A stretch of DNA of 19,520 nt from contig CAMLSG010000090.1 of assembly GCA_946482635.1 (NCBI GenBank), positions 1 to 19,520 on the forward strand, read 5' to 3'. The translations under genes were made by a program, and so were the position numbers. Each line of letters begins with the position of its first letter. Within the stretch, counting starts at the first letter, position 1. The stretch is from an uncultured Duganella sp. (GTDB taxonomy: Bacteria; Pseudomonadota; Gammaproteobacteria; Burkholderiales; Burkholderiaceae). A model generated the notes under the pieces. The model worked only from the letters and a program-made list of their open reading frames with translations, did not search any database and had not been told where the DNA came from. Shown here piece by piece: positions 7,146-17,200 of the stretch.

Positions 7146-10100
7146 ATGGATTGGCAATTCTGGATCGACCGTGGCGGTACTTTCACCGATATTGTGGCGC
7201 GCAAGCCCGATGGCAGCCTGGCGACCCACAAGCTGCTGTCGGAAAGTCCCGAACATTACCGTGATGCCGCCATTGCAGGCATCCGTCATTTGCTGGGTGT
7301 TGCGGCCGCCGGGCCGATTCCGGTCGAGCGGGTCGATGCCGTCAAAATGGGCACGACGGTTGCGACCAATGCGCTGCTTGAGCGCAAGGGGGAACCGACC
7401 GTTCTGGCGATTACGCGCGGCTTCCGCGATGCCTTGCGCATCGCCTACCAGAACCGCCCACGCTTGTTCGAGCGCCATATCGTTCTTCCCGAGCTGCTCT
7501 ACCAGCATGTGGTAGAGATTGACGAACGCATCGGCGCGCATGGCGAAGTGGTGCAGCCGTTGCATGCTGCCGCCGCACGCGCCGGCCTGCAGGCGCATTA
7601 CGACAAGGGACTGCGTTCGATCGCTATAGTGCTGATGCACGGGTATCGGTACACCGCGCATGAGGCGGCGGTGGCGCAGATTGCCCGCGAAATCGGCTAC
7701 ACGCAGGTATCCGTTTCACACTTGGTCAGCCCTATGATGAAGCTGGTGGCACGCGGCGATACCACCGTGGTGGATGCCTACCTGTCGCCGATCCTGCGCC
7801 GTTATGTGGACCAGGTGGCATCGGAACTGCCTGGCGTGAACCTGCAGTTCATGCAGTCCAACGGCGGCCTGACCGATGCCCGCACCTTCCAGGGCAAGGA
7901 TTCGATCCTGAGCGGCCCGGCAGGCGGTATCGTCGGCATGGTGCGCGCCAGCCGCGCGGCGGGATTTGAGAAGATCATCGGCTTCGACATGGGCGGCACC
8001 TCGACCGACGTTTCGCACTTCTCGGGCGAATTCGAGCGCGTGTTCGAGACCCAGGTGGCCGGCGTGCGCATGCGCGCGCCGATGATGAGCATCCACACTG
8101 TGGCGGCGGGCGGCGGCTCGATCCTGCATTTCGACGGCAGCCGTTTCCGTGTTGGCCCGGATAGCGCGGGCGCCGATCCCGGCCCCGCCAGCTATCGGCG
8201 TGGCGGCCCGCTGGCAGTCACGGACTGCAATGTGATGCTCGGCAAGATCCAGCCGGAATTTTTCCCGAAATTGTTCGGCAGCGACGGCGCGCAGGCGCTC
8301 GACGCTGCCGCTGTGCGCGAAAAGTTCAGCGCCATGGCGGCTGACATCCAGGCAGCGACGGGTGCTCCCTCGTCGCCGGAGCAGGTGGCGGAAGGATTCA
8401 TCGAGATCGCCGTCGGCAATATGGCCAATGCGATCAAGCAGATTTCCGTGCAACGTGGCCACGACGTGACCGAGTACGCCCTGACCAGTTTTGGCGGCGC
8501 CGGCGGCCAGCACGCCTGCCTGGTGGCGGATGCACTGGGGATGAAGACAGTCTTCATCCATTCGCTGGCGGGCGTGCTGTCGGCCTACGGCATGGGCCTT
8601 GCCGACCAGACTGCGATGCGCGAGGGCGCCGTCGAATTGCGGCTGGCAACGGAAGTACGGGCCGTGCTGGAGGCCCGCCTGGAGGCGCTTGGCGCCGAAG
8701 CGGTGGCCGAGCTGCACGCCCAGGCAGTAGCCGATGAACGTATCAGTGTCGTGCGCCGAGTCCACCTGCGTTATGAAGGCACGGATTCGGCCCTGATCGT
8801 CCTGTATGACAGCATCGACAGCATGAAGGCGCAGTTCGAGGCAGCCTATCGCAAGCGCTTTTCCTTCCTGATGCCTGCCAAGGCTCTCATCGTGGAAGCA
8901 GTATCGGTCGAAGCGATCGGCAAGTCGGACGCTCCGCCGGAAGCCGCGCCGCAGCAGGCGCCACGCCATGCGCCGCTGGCGCCATCGCAAACCGTGCGCA
9001 TGTACAGCGCCGGACAGTGGCACGACACGGGGCTGTTCAAGCGCGATGCCACCCGCATTGGCGACATCATCAAGGGCCCGGCCATCATTGCCGAAGCCAA
9101 TGCGACGACCATCGTTGAACCAGGCTGGCAAGCCGAAGTCACGCCGCAGGACCACCTGGTGCTGACCCGCGTTGAAGCACTGCCGGTACGCCGCGCCATC
9201 GGTACCACGGCCGACCCGGTCATGCTGGAGATCTTCAACAACCTGTTCATGTCGATCGCCGAACAAATGGGTTTGCGCCTGCAAAATACCGCTTACTCGG
9301 TCAACATCAAAGAGCGCCTGGACTTCAGTTGCGCCATTTTTGATGCCGAAGGCAACCTCATTGCCAATGCGCCGCATATGCCAGTGCACCTCGGCTCGAT
9401 GGGTGAAAGCATCAAGACGGTGATGCGCGAGAATGCCGGACGCATGCATCCCGGCGATGTTTATATGCTGAACGACCCTTACAACGGCGGCACCCATCTG
9501 CCGGACGTCACCGTCATCACCCCGGTTTTTGACGAGGCAGGCAGCGAGATCCTGTTCTATGTCGGCTCGCGCGGCCATCACGCCGATATTGGCGGCAGCA
9601 CGCCGGGATCGATGCCGCCCGACTCGCGCAATATCGAGGAAGAGGGCGTCCTGATCAATAATTTCAAGCTGGTCGACGGCGCATCCGGCAGCCAGCTGCG
9701 CGATGCCGAGGCGCGTGCCTTGCTGGCCGGCGCGCGCTACCCTGCGCGTAATCCGGACCAGAACATGGCCGACTTCCGCGCCCAGGTTGCGGCCAACCAG
9801 AAGGGTGTCGAGGAACTGCGCAAGATGGTCGCGCACTTCGGCCTTGACGTGGTGCGCGCCTACATGGGGCATGTGCAGGACAACGCTGAGGAGGCGGTGC
9901 GCCGCGTTATCAGCGCGCTGCGCAATGGCAGCTTTGAACTGAAACTCGATAACGGCGCCGTCATCAACGTCTCGGTTCGCGTCAACGCAGCCGAACGCAG
10001 CGCGGAGATCGATTTCAGCGGTACTTCGGGGCAGCTCGATAACAACTTCAATGCACCGTCGGCGGTTTGCATGGCGGCCGTGCTGTACGTGTTCCGCACC

Positions 10101-10748
10101 CTGGTCAATGACGACATCCCGCTCAATGCCGGGTGCCTGAAACCACTGCATGTGATCATTCCACCGGGCTCGATGCTGAACCCGCATTACCCGGCGTCGG
10201 TCGTTTCGGGCAACGTCGAAACTTCAACTTGCATTACCAATGCGCTGTACGGCGCGCTGGGCGTGCAGGGTGCTTCGCAGGGAACGATGAACAACTTCAC
10301 GTTCGGGAATGCGAAGTACCAGTATTACGAGACCATCAGCGGCGGCTCCGGCGCGGGCGACGGCTTTGACGGCACCGACGTGGTCCAGACCAATATGACC
10401 AATTCGCGCCTGACGGACCCGGAAATCCTGGAGTTCCGCTTCCCGGTAAGGCTGGAAAGCTACGAAATCCGCCAGGGCTCGGGCGGTGCTGGGCGATGGC
10501 ATGGGGGAAATGGCGGCGTGCGCAAGGTGCGCTTCCTGGAACCGATGACGGCAGCGATCCTGTCGAATAACCGGATTCATGCGCCGTTCGGCATGGCAGG
10601 CGGCGAGCCGGGCGCATTGGGCCGCAACACAGTTCTGCGCGCCGATGGCAGCACCGAACAATTGGGGCATATCGGCAAGACCGATATGCAGCCCGGTGAT
10701 GTTTTCGTTGTGGAAACGCCGGGGGGCGGCGGCTTTGGGAAGCGTTAA
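7146..10748 (+). CDS. 5-oxoprolinase (ATP-hydrolysing), fused HyuA-HyuB type
   Basis: A 1200-residue single-chain enzyme. The first half (about residues 1-685) is hydantoinase-A/oxoprolinase: [10 protein letters not shown] near the N-terminus, [24 protein letters not shown] (about 279-290) and AAGGGSIL (about 320), the phosphate-binding motifs of the acetate-kinase/actin fold. The second half (about 690-1197) is hydantoinase-[13 protein letters not shown] (from 776), GHHADIGGS (from 810), and a glycine-rich C-terminus. Full-length fusions of this size are typically OPLAH-like 5-oxoprolinases that open 5-oxo-L-proline to L-glutamate with ATP, acting in the cytoplasm. Bacterial hydantoinases and acetophenone carboxylases normally split these domains into separate subunits. 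An open frame continues 300 bp upstream, but that region is the antisense of nnr, so ATG 7146 with GAGG 7 nt upstream is preferred. Its TAA overlaps the stop of the facing gene. Confidence 0.88.
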   Translation: MDWQFWIDRGGTFTDIVARKPDGSLATHKLLSESPEHYRDAAIAGIRHLLGVAAAGPIPVERVDAVKMGTTVATNALLERKGEPTVLAITRGFRDALRIAYQNRPRLFERHIVLPELLYQHVVEIDERIGAHGEVVQPLHAAAARAGLQAHYDKGLRSIAIVLMHGYRYTAHEAAVAQIAREIGYTQVSVSHLVSPMMKLVARGDTTVVDAYLSPILRRYVDQVASELPGVNLQFMQSNGGLTDARTFQGKDSILSGPAGGIVGMVRASRAAGFEKIIGFDMGGTSTDVSHFSGEFERVFETQVAGVRMRAPMMSIHTVAAGGGSILHFDGSRFRVGPDSAGADPGPASYRRGGPLAVTDCNVMLGKIQPEFFPKLFGSDGAQALDAAAVREKFSAMAADIQAATGAPSSPEQVAEGFIEIAVGNMANAIKQISVQRGHDVTEYALTSFGGAGGQHACLVADALGMKTVFIHSLAGVLSAYGMGLADQTAMREGAVELRLATEVRAVLEARLEALGAEAVAELHAQAVADERISVVRRVHLRYEGTDSALIVLYDSIDSMKAQFEAAYRKRFSFLMPAKALIVEAVSVEAIGKSDAPPEAAPQQAPRHAPLAPSQTVRMYSAGQWHDTGLFKRDATRIGDIIKGPAIIAEANATTIVEPGWQAEVTPQDHLVLTRVEALPVRRAIGTTADPVMLEIFNNLFMSIAEQMGLRLQNTAYSVNIKERLDFSCAIFDAEGNLIANAPHMPVHLGSMGESIKTVMRENAGRMHPGDVYMLNDPYNGGTHLPDVTVITPVFDEAGSEILFYVGSRGHHADIGGSTPGSMPPDSRNIEEEGVLINNFKLVDGASGSQLRDAEARALLAGARYPARNPDQNMADFRAQVAANQKGVEELRKMVAHFGLDVVRAYMGHVQDNAEEAVRRVISALRNGSFELKLDNGAVINVSVRVNAAERSAEIDFSGTSGQLDNNFNAPSAVCMAAVLYVFRTLVNDDIPLNAGCLKPLHVIIPPGSMLNPHYPASVVSGNVETSTCITNALYGALGVQGASQGTMNNFTFGNAKYQYYETISGGSGAGDGFDGTDVVQTNMTNSRLTDPEILEFRFPVRLESYEIRQGSGGAGRWHGGNGGVRKVRFLEPMTAAILSNNRIHAPFGMAGGEPGALGRNTVLRADGSTEQLGHIGKTDMQPGDVFVVETPGGGGFGKR

Positions 10749-12382
10749 GCGGTCGTAGAAATACCGTATTTGCGCTGGGTGCCCGAATATTGCATCAGGA
10801 GGGCTTCCAGCGCAGGGCTGCCAGAGTCGAGACGGCGGATGCGGTCGATCAAGGCGCCCGCCTGGTCGCCAAGCGGCGCCTCCCAACCCAGTTCGTCCAG
10901 CTGGCGCAGGATGGCCTGCACGGCGGCATACAGCACCTTCAGGTTGCCCGGCGTGCGGCGCAGGGCCTGGTGCAAGGTTGCCACTGCCGCGCGGTGATCG
11001 CCCTGGCGGGCCATGGATTCGGCCTCCGTCACCAATTCCTGCATGACGTTGTCGATCTTTTCGCCAACGCCTCGCGCCAGGTCATGGCGGCCGGCTTTTT
11101 CGAAGACACTGACGGCTTCTTCCATCGTAATCGGCTTCTCATTGTCGTTCATCATGTGCATCACGACGTCGGCGGCGTCCTTGTCCAGGCGGTGTTTGAG
11201 GCAGGAGTCCACCAGCCCGATGCGCAGGCGATTCGACAGGCCGCGCGCCATGCCGACGGCCGTTACGGCATTCGAGAGTTCGGAGGCGGCTTCGGTTGCA
11301 TGCCCGGTCACGTCCAGCAGCAGGGCCGACGAAATATGCTTGCACACTTCTGTATTGGCGCTGGCGCGCAGCGTGCGCTCCATGTCGCGGATCACGCCTG
11401 ATGCCTGGTTGACATCGCCCTTGCGCACCAGGGCGCGCACCAGGTTCACGTGGTCCTCCGGATCGCGGAATTCGGAATAGCGGGCTTTGGTGACCACCTG
11501 GCGGAAGGCTTTCTCCGCCGCGGTAATATCGCCGGTGCCGTAGGCGACTTCGCCGAGATGGCGCAGGCGCCGCACCATGTTCGGCGACATGGAAACCGCA
11601 TCTTCCAGGATTTTCTTGGCCTGCTGCGACTGGCCCATGGCCTCGTATGAGCGGGCCAGCAGGTCGTAGGCCGCCATCATGTTCGGATTGGCTTCGAGCA
11701 GGCGCTCGAGCGTGCCCATCGCATCGGCATATCGTTCAAGGCCGAACTGGCAACGTGCCAGGCCCAATTGCGCCCAACCGGTTGGACGGCCGATCAGGAT
11801 CGCCTGGTAAAGCAGCTCCGCCTGGGCGAGCTCGCCGGCTTCGTAATGCAGTTCGGCGCGCAGGCGGGCGAAATCCGTAGCATAGCGAGGATTGGCCGAT
11901 TCGGCTTCCTGGCAGGCGTCGATCGCTTCGCGCTGTTTGCCTTGGGCGATCAGCTGGTAAATCGGCATGAAGACCGCGCGGCGCTCCGCCGCGCGGCCGA
12001 TGCGCTGCATCAGGCCATCCACGGTGAAAGGCTTCAGCACATAGTCGGTCGGCGTCAGTTCAGCGGCGCCAATGACCTTGGTCTGCACCGCTTCCGAGGT
12101 CAGCATGATGAAGATGGCCGAGCGGTCGATCAGTTTGTGGTGGCGCAGGTCTTCCAGCAGTTGCTGGCCGTCCTGGCCATTGTCGTCGTTACCGCTGCCC
12201 AGGTCGTATTCGCACAGGATGACGTCGAAGCGCTTGTTGGTCAGTTGGCGGATCGCCGTGCCCGAGCTGACGGCATACTCGATCCGCGTGATCGAGGCCT
12301 GGTTCAGCATATTGTGCAGGTTGCCCCGCATTGCCGGGTTGGGGTCGATGATCAGCACCGACAGGTCGCTATACGATTGCAT
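10745..12382 (-). CDS. Receiver-TPR protein with degenerate phosphorylation site (second of a tandem pair)
   Basis: A 545-residue cytoplasmic protein. Residues 1 to about 125 are a CheY-like receiver. It keeps Asp13 of the acidic pair, Thr95 in FIMLTSEA and Lys117 in YVLKPF. At the phospho-acceptor position it has Glu58 (ILCEYDLG, aligned to the D-x-N-M-P of CheY), and the second acidic residue is Pro14. Residues of about 140-300 form TPR-like helical repeats (GWAQLGLARCQF, AYDLLARSYEAMG). A helical C-terminal region of unknown type follows and carries the conserved block YSEFRDPEDHV at about 302-312. No DNA-binding or enzymatic output domain is seen, so an adaptor or scaffold role is likely (inference). 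It lies 12 bp behind its paralogue and is probably co-transcribed with it. The start at 12382 has only a weak purine-rich GAGACGAAG upstream. Known REC-TPR proteins such as Vibrio VieB share the architecture only. Confidence 0.85.
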   Translation of the reverse strand: MQSYSDLSVLIIDPNPAMRGNLHNMLNQASITRIEYAVSSGTAIRQLTNKRFDVILCEYDLGSGNDDNGQDGQQLLEDLRHHKLIDRSAIFIMLTSEAVQTKVIGAAELTPTDYVLKPFTVDGLMQRIGRAAERRAVFMPIYQLIAQGKQREAIDACQEAESANPRYATDFARLRAELHYEAGELAQAELLYQAILIGRPTGWAQLGLARCQFGLERYADAMGTLERLLEANPNMMAAYDLLARSYEAMGQSQQAKKILEDAVSMSPNMVRRLRHLGEVAYGTGDITAAEKAFRQVVTKARYSEFRDPEDHVNLVRALVRKGDVNQASGVIRDMERTLRASANTEVCKHISSALLLDVTGHATEAASELSNAVTAVGMARGLSNRLRIGLVDSCLKHRLDKDAADVVMHMMNDNEKPITMEEAVSVFEKAGRHDLARGVGEKIDNVMQELVTEAESMARQGDHRAAVATLHQALRRTPGNLKVLYAAVQAILRQLDELGWEAPLGDQAGALIDRIRRLDSGSPALEALLMQYSGTQRKYGISTTA

Positions 12383-12394
12383 TGACTTCGTCTC

Positions 12395-14005
12395 TTATTG
12401 TTTGCCCCGCAGGGTGACATATTGTGATGATAACGCAGCCAGCATGGGATGATGGGGATCGGCCTTGCGCATTCGTACCAACAGCGCCGCACATTGTTCC
12501 CCCAGCGCCGTTTCCCAGCCGCTGTCGCCCATCAGGCGCAGCATGGCGGAGGCGAGGGCGGAGATCAGTCCGGCATTCTCCGGCCGCCGCCGCACGGCCG
12601 CCTGGAGCACTTCAATCGCGCCGCGCTGGTCGCCCTGGCCGCTACGGGCGGCCGCCTGGCGGACCAGGCCGTCAAGATAGCGCTCAACACTGTCGCCGTG
12701 GTTTTCCGCCAGTTCCTTGCGCCCGGCGCGTTCATAGACCGCTGCCGCATCGGATTCGCTGACGCCGCTGGCCGGGTCGCCTGCCAGCGCATCCAGCAAC
12801 TGCATGCCTTGTTCATCCATTCCCTGGTGAAGGCAGTTTTGCGCCAGGCCCAGTTTCAAAGCGCTGGAAAGGGCGGCGGCCTCGCCGGCTGCCCGCACCG
12901 CATTCGCCAGTTCGGCACGCGCCGCGTCGGCATTGCCGTTCAGTTCCTGCAGCAGCGCGGCTGAAAAAGCCTTGCAGGCGTCCGTCGCAGGTCCGCTGCG
13001 CGCTGACCGATCCAGTTCACGCAAGGCATTCGCAGCGCCGTTGGCATCGCCTTTCCGGACCAGGGCCTGCACCAGGTGCACATGGTCTTCCGGATCGCGG
13101 AATTCCGAGTACTTCGATTTGGCGACCACCTGTTTGAAGGTTTTTTCGCCCGCATCAAGGTCGCCCGAGTCGAGTGCCAGCTGGCCGAGGTGGCGCAGCC
13201 GGCGAACCATGTGCGGCGAAATCGAGACTGCCGTTTCCAGTGCCGCGCGGGCATCGGCAATGTGTCCCAAAGCTTGCTGGGTACGCGCCATGAGATCGTA
13301 GGCCGCCATGTACTTGGGGTTGTCGTCGATCAAGTGCTGCAGGGTGTCCAGCGTTTCAGCGAGCATGCCCTGCTGGAACTGGCAGCGGGCCAGGCCAAGC
13401 TGGGCCCAGCCGAGAGGCCGAGTTTCGAGGATTTCCCGGTAAAGCGTCTCCGCTTGCGCCATTTCGCCCAGTGCCGCGTGGGCCTCGGCGCGCAAGCGCG
13501 CACATTCCGTAGCGTAGCGCGGATTGGCCGCTGCCGATACTTCGCTGGCCAGGATCGCTTCGCGCAGCTTGCCGCGCTCCATCGTCTGGTGTACCGGGAG
13601 CAGGGCGGCTCGGCGGTCGACGGCCCGCGCGATGCGCTGGGCCAGCACGTCGACCGTAAAGGGCTTGAGGATGTAATCGGTCGGGGTCAGTTCGGCCGCG
13701 CTCACCACTTTGCTGTACACGCCTTCGGTGGTCAGCATGATGAAGATGGTGGAAGGGGAGATCAGCTTGTGGTGGCGCAGGTCTTCCAGCAGTTGCTGCC
13801 CGTCCTGCCCTTGCTCATTGCCCAGGTCATATTCGCAAAACACCAGGGCGAACGCCCGCTTTTCGAGGTGGCGGATGGCAGTACCTGCGCTGACGCCATG
13901 CTCGATGCGGGTAATCCCCAGTTGGCCCAGCATATTGTGCAGCCCGCTGCGCATATGCTGGTTGGGGTCGATTACCAGGACTGACAGGTCGCTATATTCC
14001 TGCAT
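12395..14005 (-). CDS. Receiver-TPR protein with degenerate phosphorylation site (first of a tandem pair)
   Basis: A 536-residue paralogue of the downstream gene, alike from the first residues (MQEYSDLSVLVIDPN against MQSYSDLSVLIIDPN) to the C-terminal third. The receiver (1 to about 122) has Asp13-Pro14, Glu58 at the phospho-acceptor position (FCEYDLG), Thr92 and Lys114 in YILKPF. TPR-like repeats follow (GWAQLGLARCQFQQG, AYDLMARTQQALG), then YSEFRDPEDHV and a helical C-terminus. The reading frame is open up to an ATG at 14209. The extra 68 residues are Cys/His-rich, have no counterpart in the paralogue, and would run through the purL promoter region, so ATG 14005 is preferred. No ribosome binding site is obvious. 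No histidine kinase is adjacent. The gene is divergent from purL. Confidence 0.83.
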   Translation of the reverse strand: MQEYSDLSVLVIDPNQHMRSGLHNMLGQLGITRIEHGVSAGTAIRHLEKRAFALVFCEYDLGNEQGQDGQQLLEDLRHHKLISPSTIFIMLTTEGVYSKVVSAAELTPTDYILKPFTVDVLAQRIARAVDRRAALLPVHQTMERGKLREAILASEVSAAANPRYATECARLRAEAHAALGEMAQAETLYREILETRPLGWAQLGLARCQFQQGMLAETLDTLQHLIDDNPKYMAAYDLMARTQQALGHIADARAALETAVSISPHMVRRLRHLGQLALDSGDLDAGEKTFKQVVAKSKYSEFRDPEDHVHLVQALVRKGDANGAANALRELDRSARSGPATDACKAFSAALLQELNGNADAARAELANAVRAAGEAAALSSALKLGLAQNCLHQGMDEQGMQLLDALAGDPASGVSESDAAAVYERAGRKELAENHGDSVERYLDGLVRQAAARSGQGDQRGAIEVLQAAVRRRPENAGLISALASAMLRLMGDSGWETALGEQCAALLVRMRKADPHHPMLAALSSQYVTLRGKQ

Positions 14006-14030
14006 TTTTTGGGGCAGATGGCTGTCATAG

Positions 14031-14044
14031 GGGGAGAATACCCC
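14031..14044. promoter_or_regulatory. Inverted repeat in the receiver-TPR upstream region
   Basis: GGGG (14031-14034), AGAATA, CCCC (14041-14044) form a small inverted repeat 26 bp before the receiver-TPR start. The centre reads TATTCT on the minus strand, which could be a -10 for that operon (expected start near 14030). No convincing -35 was found. It may be a promoter with a flanking operator, or chance. Confidence 0.25.
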
Positions 14045-14130
14045 AACGACGCTCAAAAAACAGGCGGAAATGCAGCAAATGTTGCTTTCGGACCAATGAA
14101 GGAAGGGTGGGAAGTGATGCCTGAAACAAG

Positions 14131-14207
14131 TATAATGTCGGCAAATCGAAATACAGCAAGACCAGTCAGCTCGTGCACAGTATTCCTTTAAACCGCAGCA
14201 ACGCTGC
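14131..14207 (+). promoter_or_regulatory. Probable -10 box and leader hairpin of purL
   Basis: A perfect TATAAT at 14131-14136 faces purL; the -35 position 17 bp upstream (TGGGAA) is poor. Transcription would start near 14143, giving a leader of about 80 nt. The leader contains a small hairpin GCAGC (14195-14199), AAC, GCTGC (14203-14207) ending 18 nt before the ATG, and no clear Shine-Dalgarno sequence. No known purine riboswitch was recognised. Confidence 0.5.
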
Positions 14208-14225
14208 ATTCTTCACGCCCCCACT

Positions 14226-17200
14226 ATGTTGATTCTGCCGGGTTCCAACGCCCTGTCCTCCTTCCGTAGCCAACGCCTCCTCAACCAGCTTCAAGCAGTT
14301 CTGCCGGCCATTACGTCGGTCCAAGCCCGCTTTATCCACTTTGTCGACTCCGCTTCGCCCCTGTCTGAAGACGACCTGAACCGCATGAACGGCTTGCTGA
14401 CCTATGGCGAGCCAGCCTTGCCGGAGCATGCTGAAGGCGTGGTGGAAGAGTTTGTCGTCATTCCCCGTTTCGGCACCATTTCCCCTTGGGCTTCCAAGGC
14501 GACCGACATCGTGCATAACTGCGGCATGGCGCATATTCACCGCGTGGAGCGCGGCGTTGCCTATCGCATCAACCTGAAGGGCGGTATCCTGGGCACCGGC
14601 CTGGGCGCGGCCAAGAAGCTGGATAGCGAGCAGGCGCAGGCTGTGGCCGCGCTGCTGCACGACCGCATGACTGAATCCGTGCTGCGCCATCCCGACCAGG
14701 CCGCCGGCCTGTTCTCGAGCCTGGAAGCCAAGCCGCTGGAATCGATCGATGTCATGGGCGCCGGCCGCAACGCGCTTGAAAAGGCCAACACCGACCTGGG
14801 CCTGGCGATGTCGGACGACGAGATCGACTACCTGCTGGAAGCTTTCACCAACGCCAAGCGCAATCCGACCGACGTGGAACTGATGATGTTCGCGCAGGCG
14901 AACTCCGAGCACTGTCGCCACAAGATTTTCAACGCCGACTGGACCATCGACGGCGTAGCGCAGGACAAGTCGCTGTTCAAGATGATCAAGAACACGCACG
15001 AGAAGAACCCGCGCGGCACCATCGTGGCTTATTCGGACAACTCGTCGATCATCGAAGGCGCCGAAGTTACCCGCTTCTACCCGCGTGAAGGCCAGGAATA
15101 CGCGCCTTCGACCGAACTGGTGCACACCCTGATGAAGGTGGAGACGCACAACCACCCGACCGCGATTTCCCCGTTCCCTGGCGCTTCGACCGGCGCCGGC
15201 GGCGAGATCCGCGATGAAGGCGCAACCGGCCGCGGCTCCAAGCCGAAAGCCGGCCTGACTGGCTTCACCGTCTCCAACTTGATGATCCCTGGCGCTGTCC
15301 AGGCCTGGGAAAACGCCGCCAACGTGACGGCACCAGCCGGCAAGCGTGACGAAAGCCAGGTGTATGGCAAGCCGGAGCGTATCGCTTCGCCACTGCAGAT
15401 CATGATCGAGGGCCCGCTGGGCGGCGCTGCGTTCTCGAACGAGTTCGGGCGTCCTGTGCTCGGCGGTTACTTCCGTACCTACGAACAGAACATCGGCCAG
15501 CAGTTCGCGGGCGGCAAAGACACCGTGATGGGTTACCACAAGCCGATCATGATCGCGGGTGGTATCGGCAACATTTCTGCTTCGCACACCCACAAGAACG
15601 ACATCCCTGTCGGCAGCCTGCTGATCCAGCTGGGTGGCCCTGGCATGCGCATCGGCATGGGCGGTTCGGCCGCTTCGTCGATGGCGACCGGCACCAATAC
15701 CGCTGACCTGGACTTTGATTCGGTCCAGCGCGGCAACCCTGAAATGGAACGCCGCGCCCAGGAAGTCATCAATGGCTGCTGGCAGTTGGCTGACAAGAAC
15801 CCGATTATCTCGATCCACGACGTGGGCGCGGGCGGCCTGTCCAATGCCTTCCCTGAGATCACCAACGACGCCAAGCGCGGCGCGATCTTTGACCTGCGCA
15901 AGGTGCCGCTGGAAGAATCCGGCATGGCGCCGAAGGAAATCTGGTCCAACGAATCGCAGGAACGCTATGTGCTGGCGATTGCCCCAGGCGACCTGGCCCT
16001 GTTCCAGGGCCTGTGCGAACGCGAGCGCTGCCCGTTTGCTGTTGTCGGCGTGGCAACGGAAGAGCGCCAGCTCAAGGTGATCGACCAGGAAATGGGCAAC
16101 AACCCGGTCGACATGCCGATGGAAGTCCTGCTGGGCAAGCCGCCCAAGATGCACCGCGACGTCAAGCACGTGCAGAACGACCTGCCAGCCATCGACCTGA
16201 CCGGCATTCAACTGGAAGAGGCCGCCAAGCGCGTGCTGCTGCTGCCAACCGTTGCCGACAAGAGCTTCCTGATCACCATCGGCGACCGTACCGTGGGCGG
16301 CATGTCCGTGCGCGACCAGATGGTCGGTCCATGGCAGGTGCCGGTGGCCGATTGCGCCGTGACCACCCTGAGCTATGACGCTTACGTGGGCGAGGCGATG
16401 GCAATGGGCGAGCGTACCCCGCTGGCGGTGATCGACGCGCCGGCATCGGGCCGCATGGCCGTGGGCGAGACCGTCACCAACCTGGCTGCCGCGCCGATCA
16501 ACGATATCTCCGACATCAAGCTGTCGGCCAACTGGATGGCTGCCTGCGGCCAGCCAGGCCAGGATGCAGCCCTGTTCGACACCGTGAAGGCGGTCGGCAT
16601 GGAACTGTGCCCGGCGCTGGGCCTGTCGATCCCGGTCGGCAAGGATTCCCTGTCGATGCGCACCACCTGGAAAGACGAGGGTGCCGACAAGGCCGTGATT
16701 TCGCCTGTCTCGCTGATCGTTTCCGGCTTCTCGCCGGTCTACGACGTGCGCAAGTCGCTGACCCCGCAAATCCGTACCGACAAGGGCGAAACCTCGCTGA
16801 TCGTCATCGACCTGGGCCGCGGCAAGAACCGCATGGGCGCGTCTGCGCTGGCACAAGTCATGGGCCAGCTGGGCAATGCCGCACCGGACGTGGATTCGCC
16901 GGAAGACCTGAAGGGCTTCTTCAACGCCATCCAGCAACTGAACAAGGAAGGCAAGATCCTGGCCTACCACGACCGTTCCGATGGCGGCCTGTATGCAACC
17001 CTGGTGGAAATGGCCTTTGCCGGCCGCGCCGGCCTGTCGGTCAACCTGGATATGCTGACCCTGGGCGAAGAAGGCACCATGGACCACGGCGACGCCAAGA
17101 ACTGGGCCGGCCAGGTGGCGGAGCGCCGTAATGAGCTGACCCTGTCGGCACTGTTCAACGAAGAACTGGGTGCTGTAATCCAGGTTCCGGCAGAAGAGAA

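Noticed and set aside
7716..10187. An 823-residue open reading frame antisense to the 5-oxoprolinase
   Set aside because: It has the same codon-register artefact as the purL antisense frame, with no domain or ribosome binding site, and the plus strand carries an unmistakable enzyme.
10745..14005. The receiver-TPR pair as part of a defence or phage-related island
   Set aside because: Codon use resembles the neighbours, the flanks are core genes, and no nuclease, integrase or toxin-like domain is present.
14006..14209. Extension of the first receiver-TPR protein by 68 residues to ATG 14209
   Set aside because: The extra residues are Cys/His-rich, absent from the paralogue, and lie over the purL promoter and leader.
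14143..14225. A purine riboswitch in the purL leader
   Set aside because: The leader of about 80 nt shows only one 5-bp hairpin and no recognisable aptamer core.
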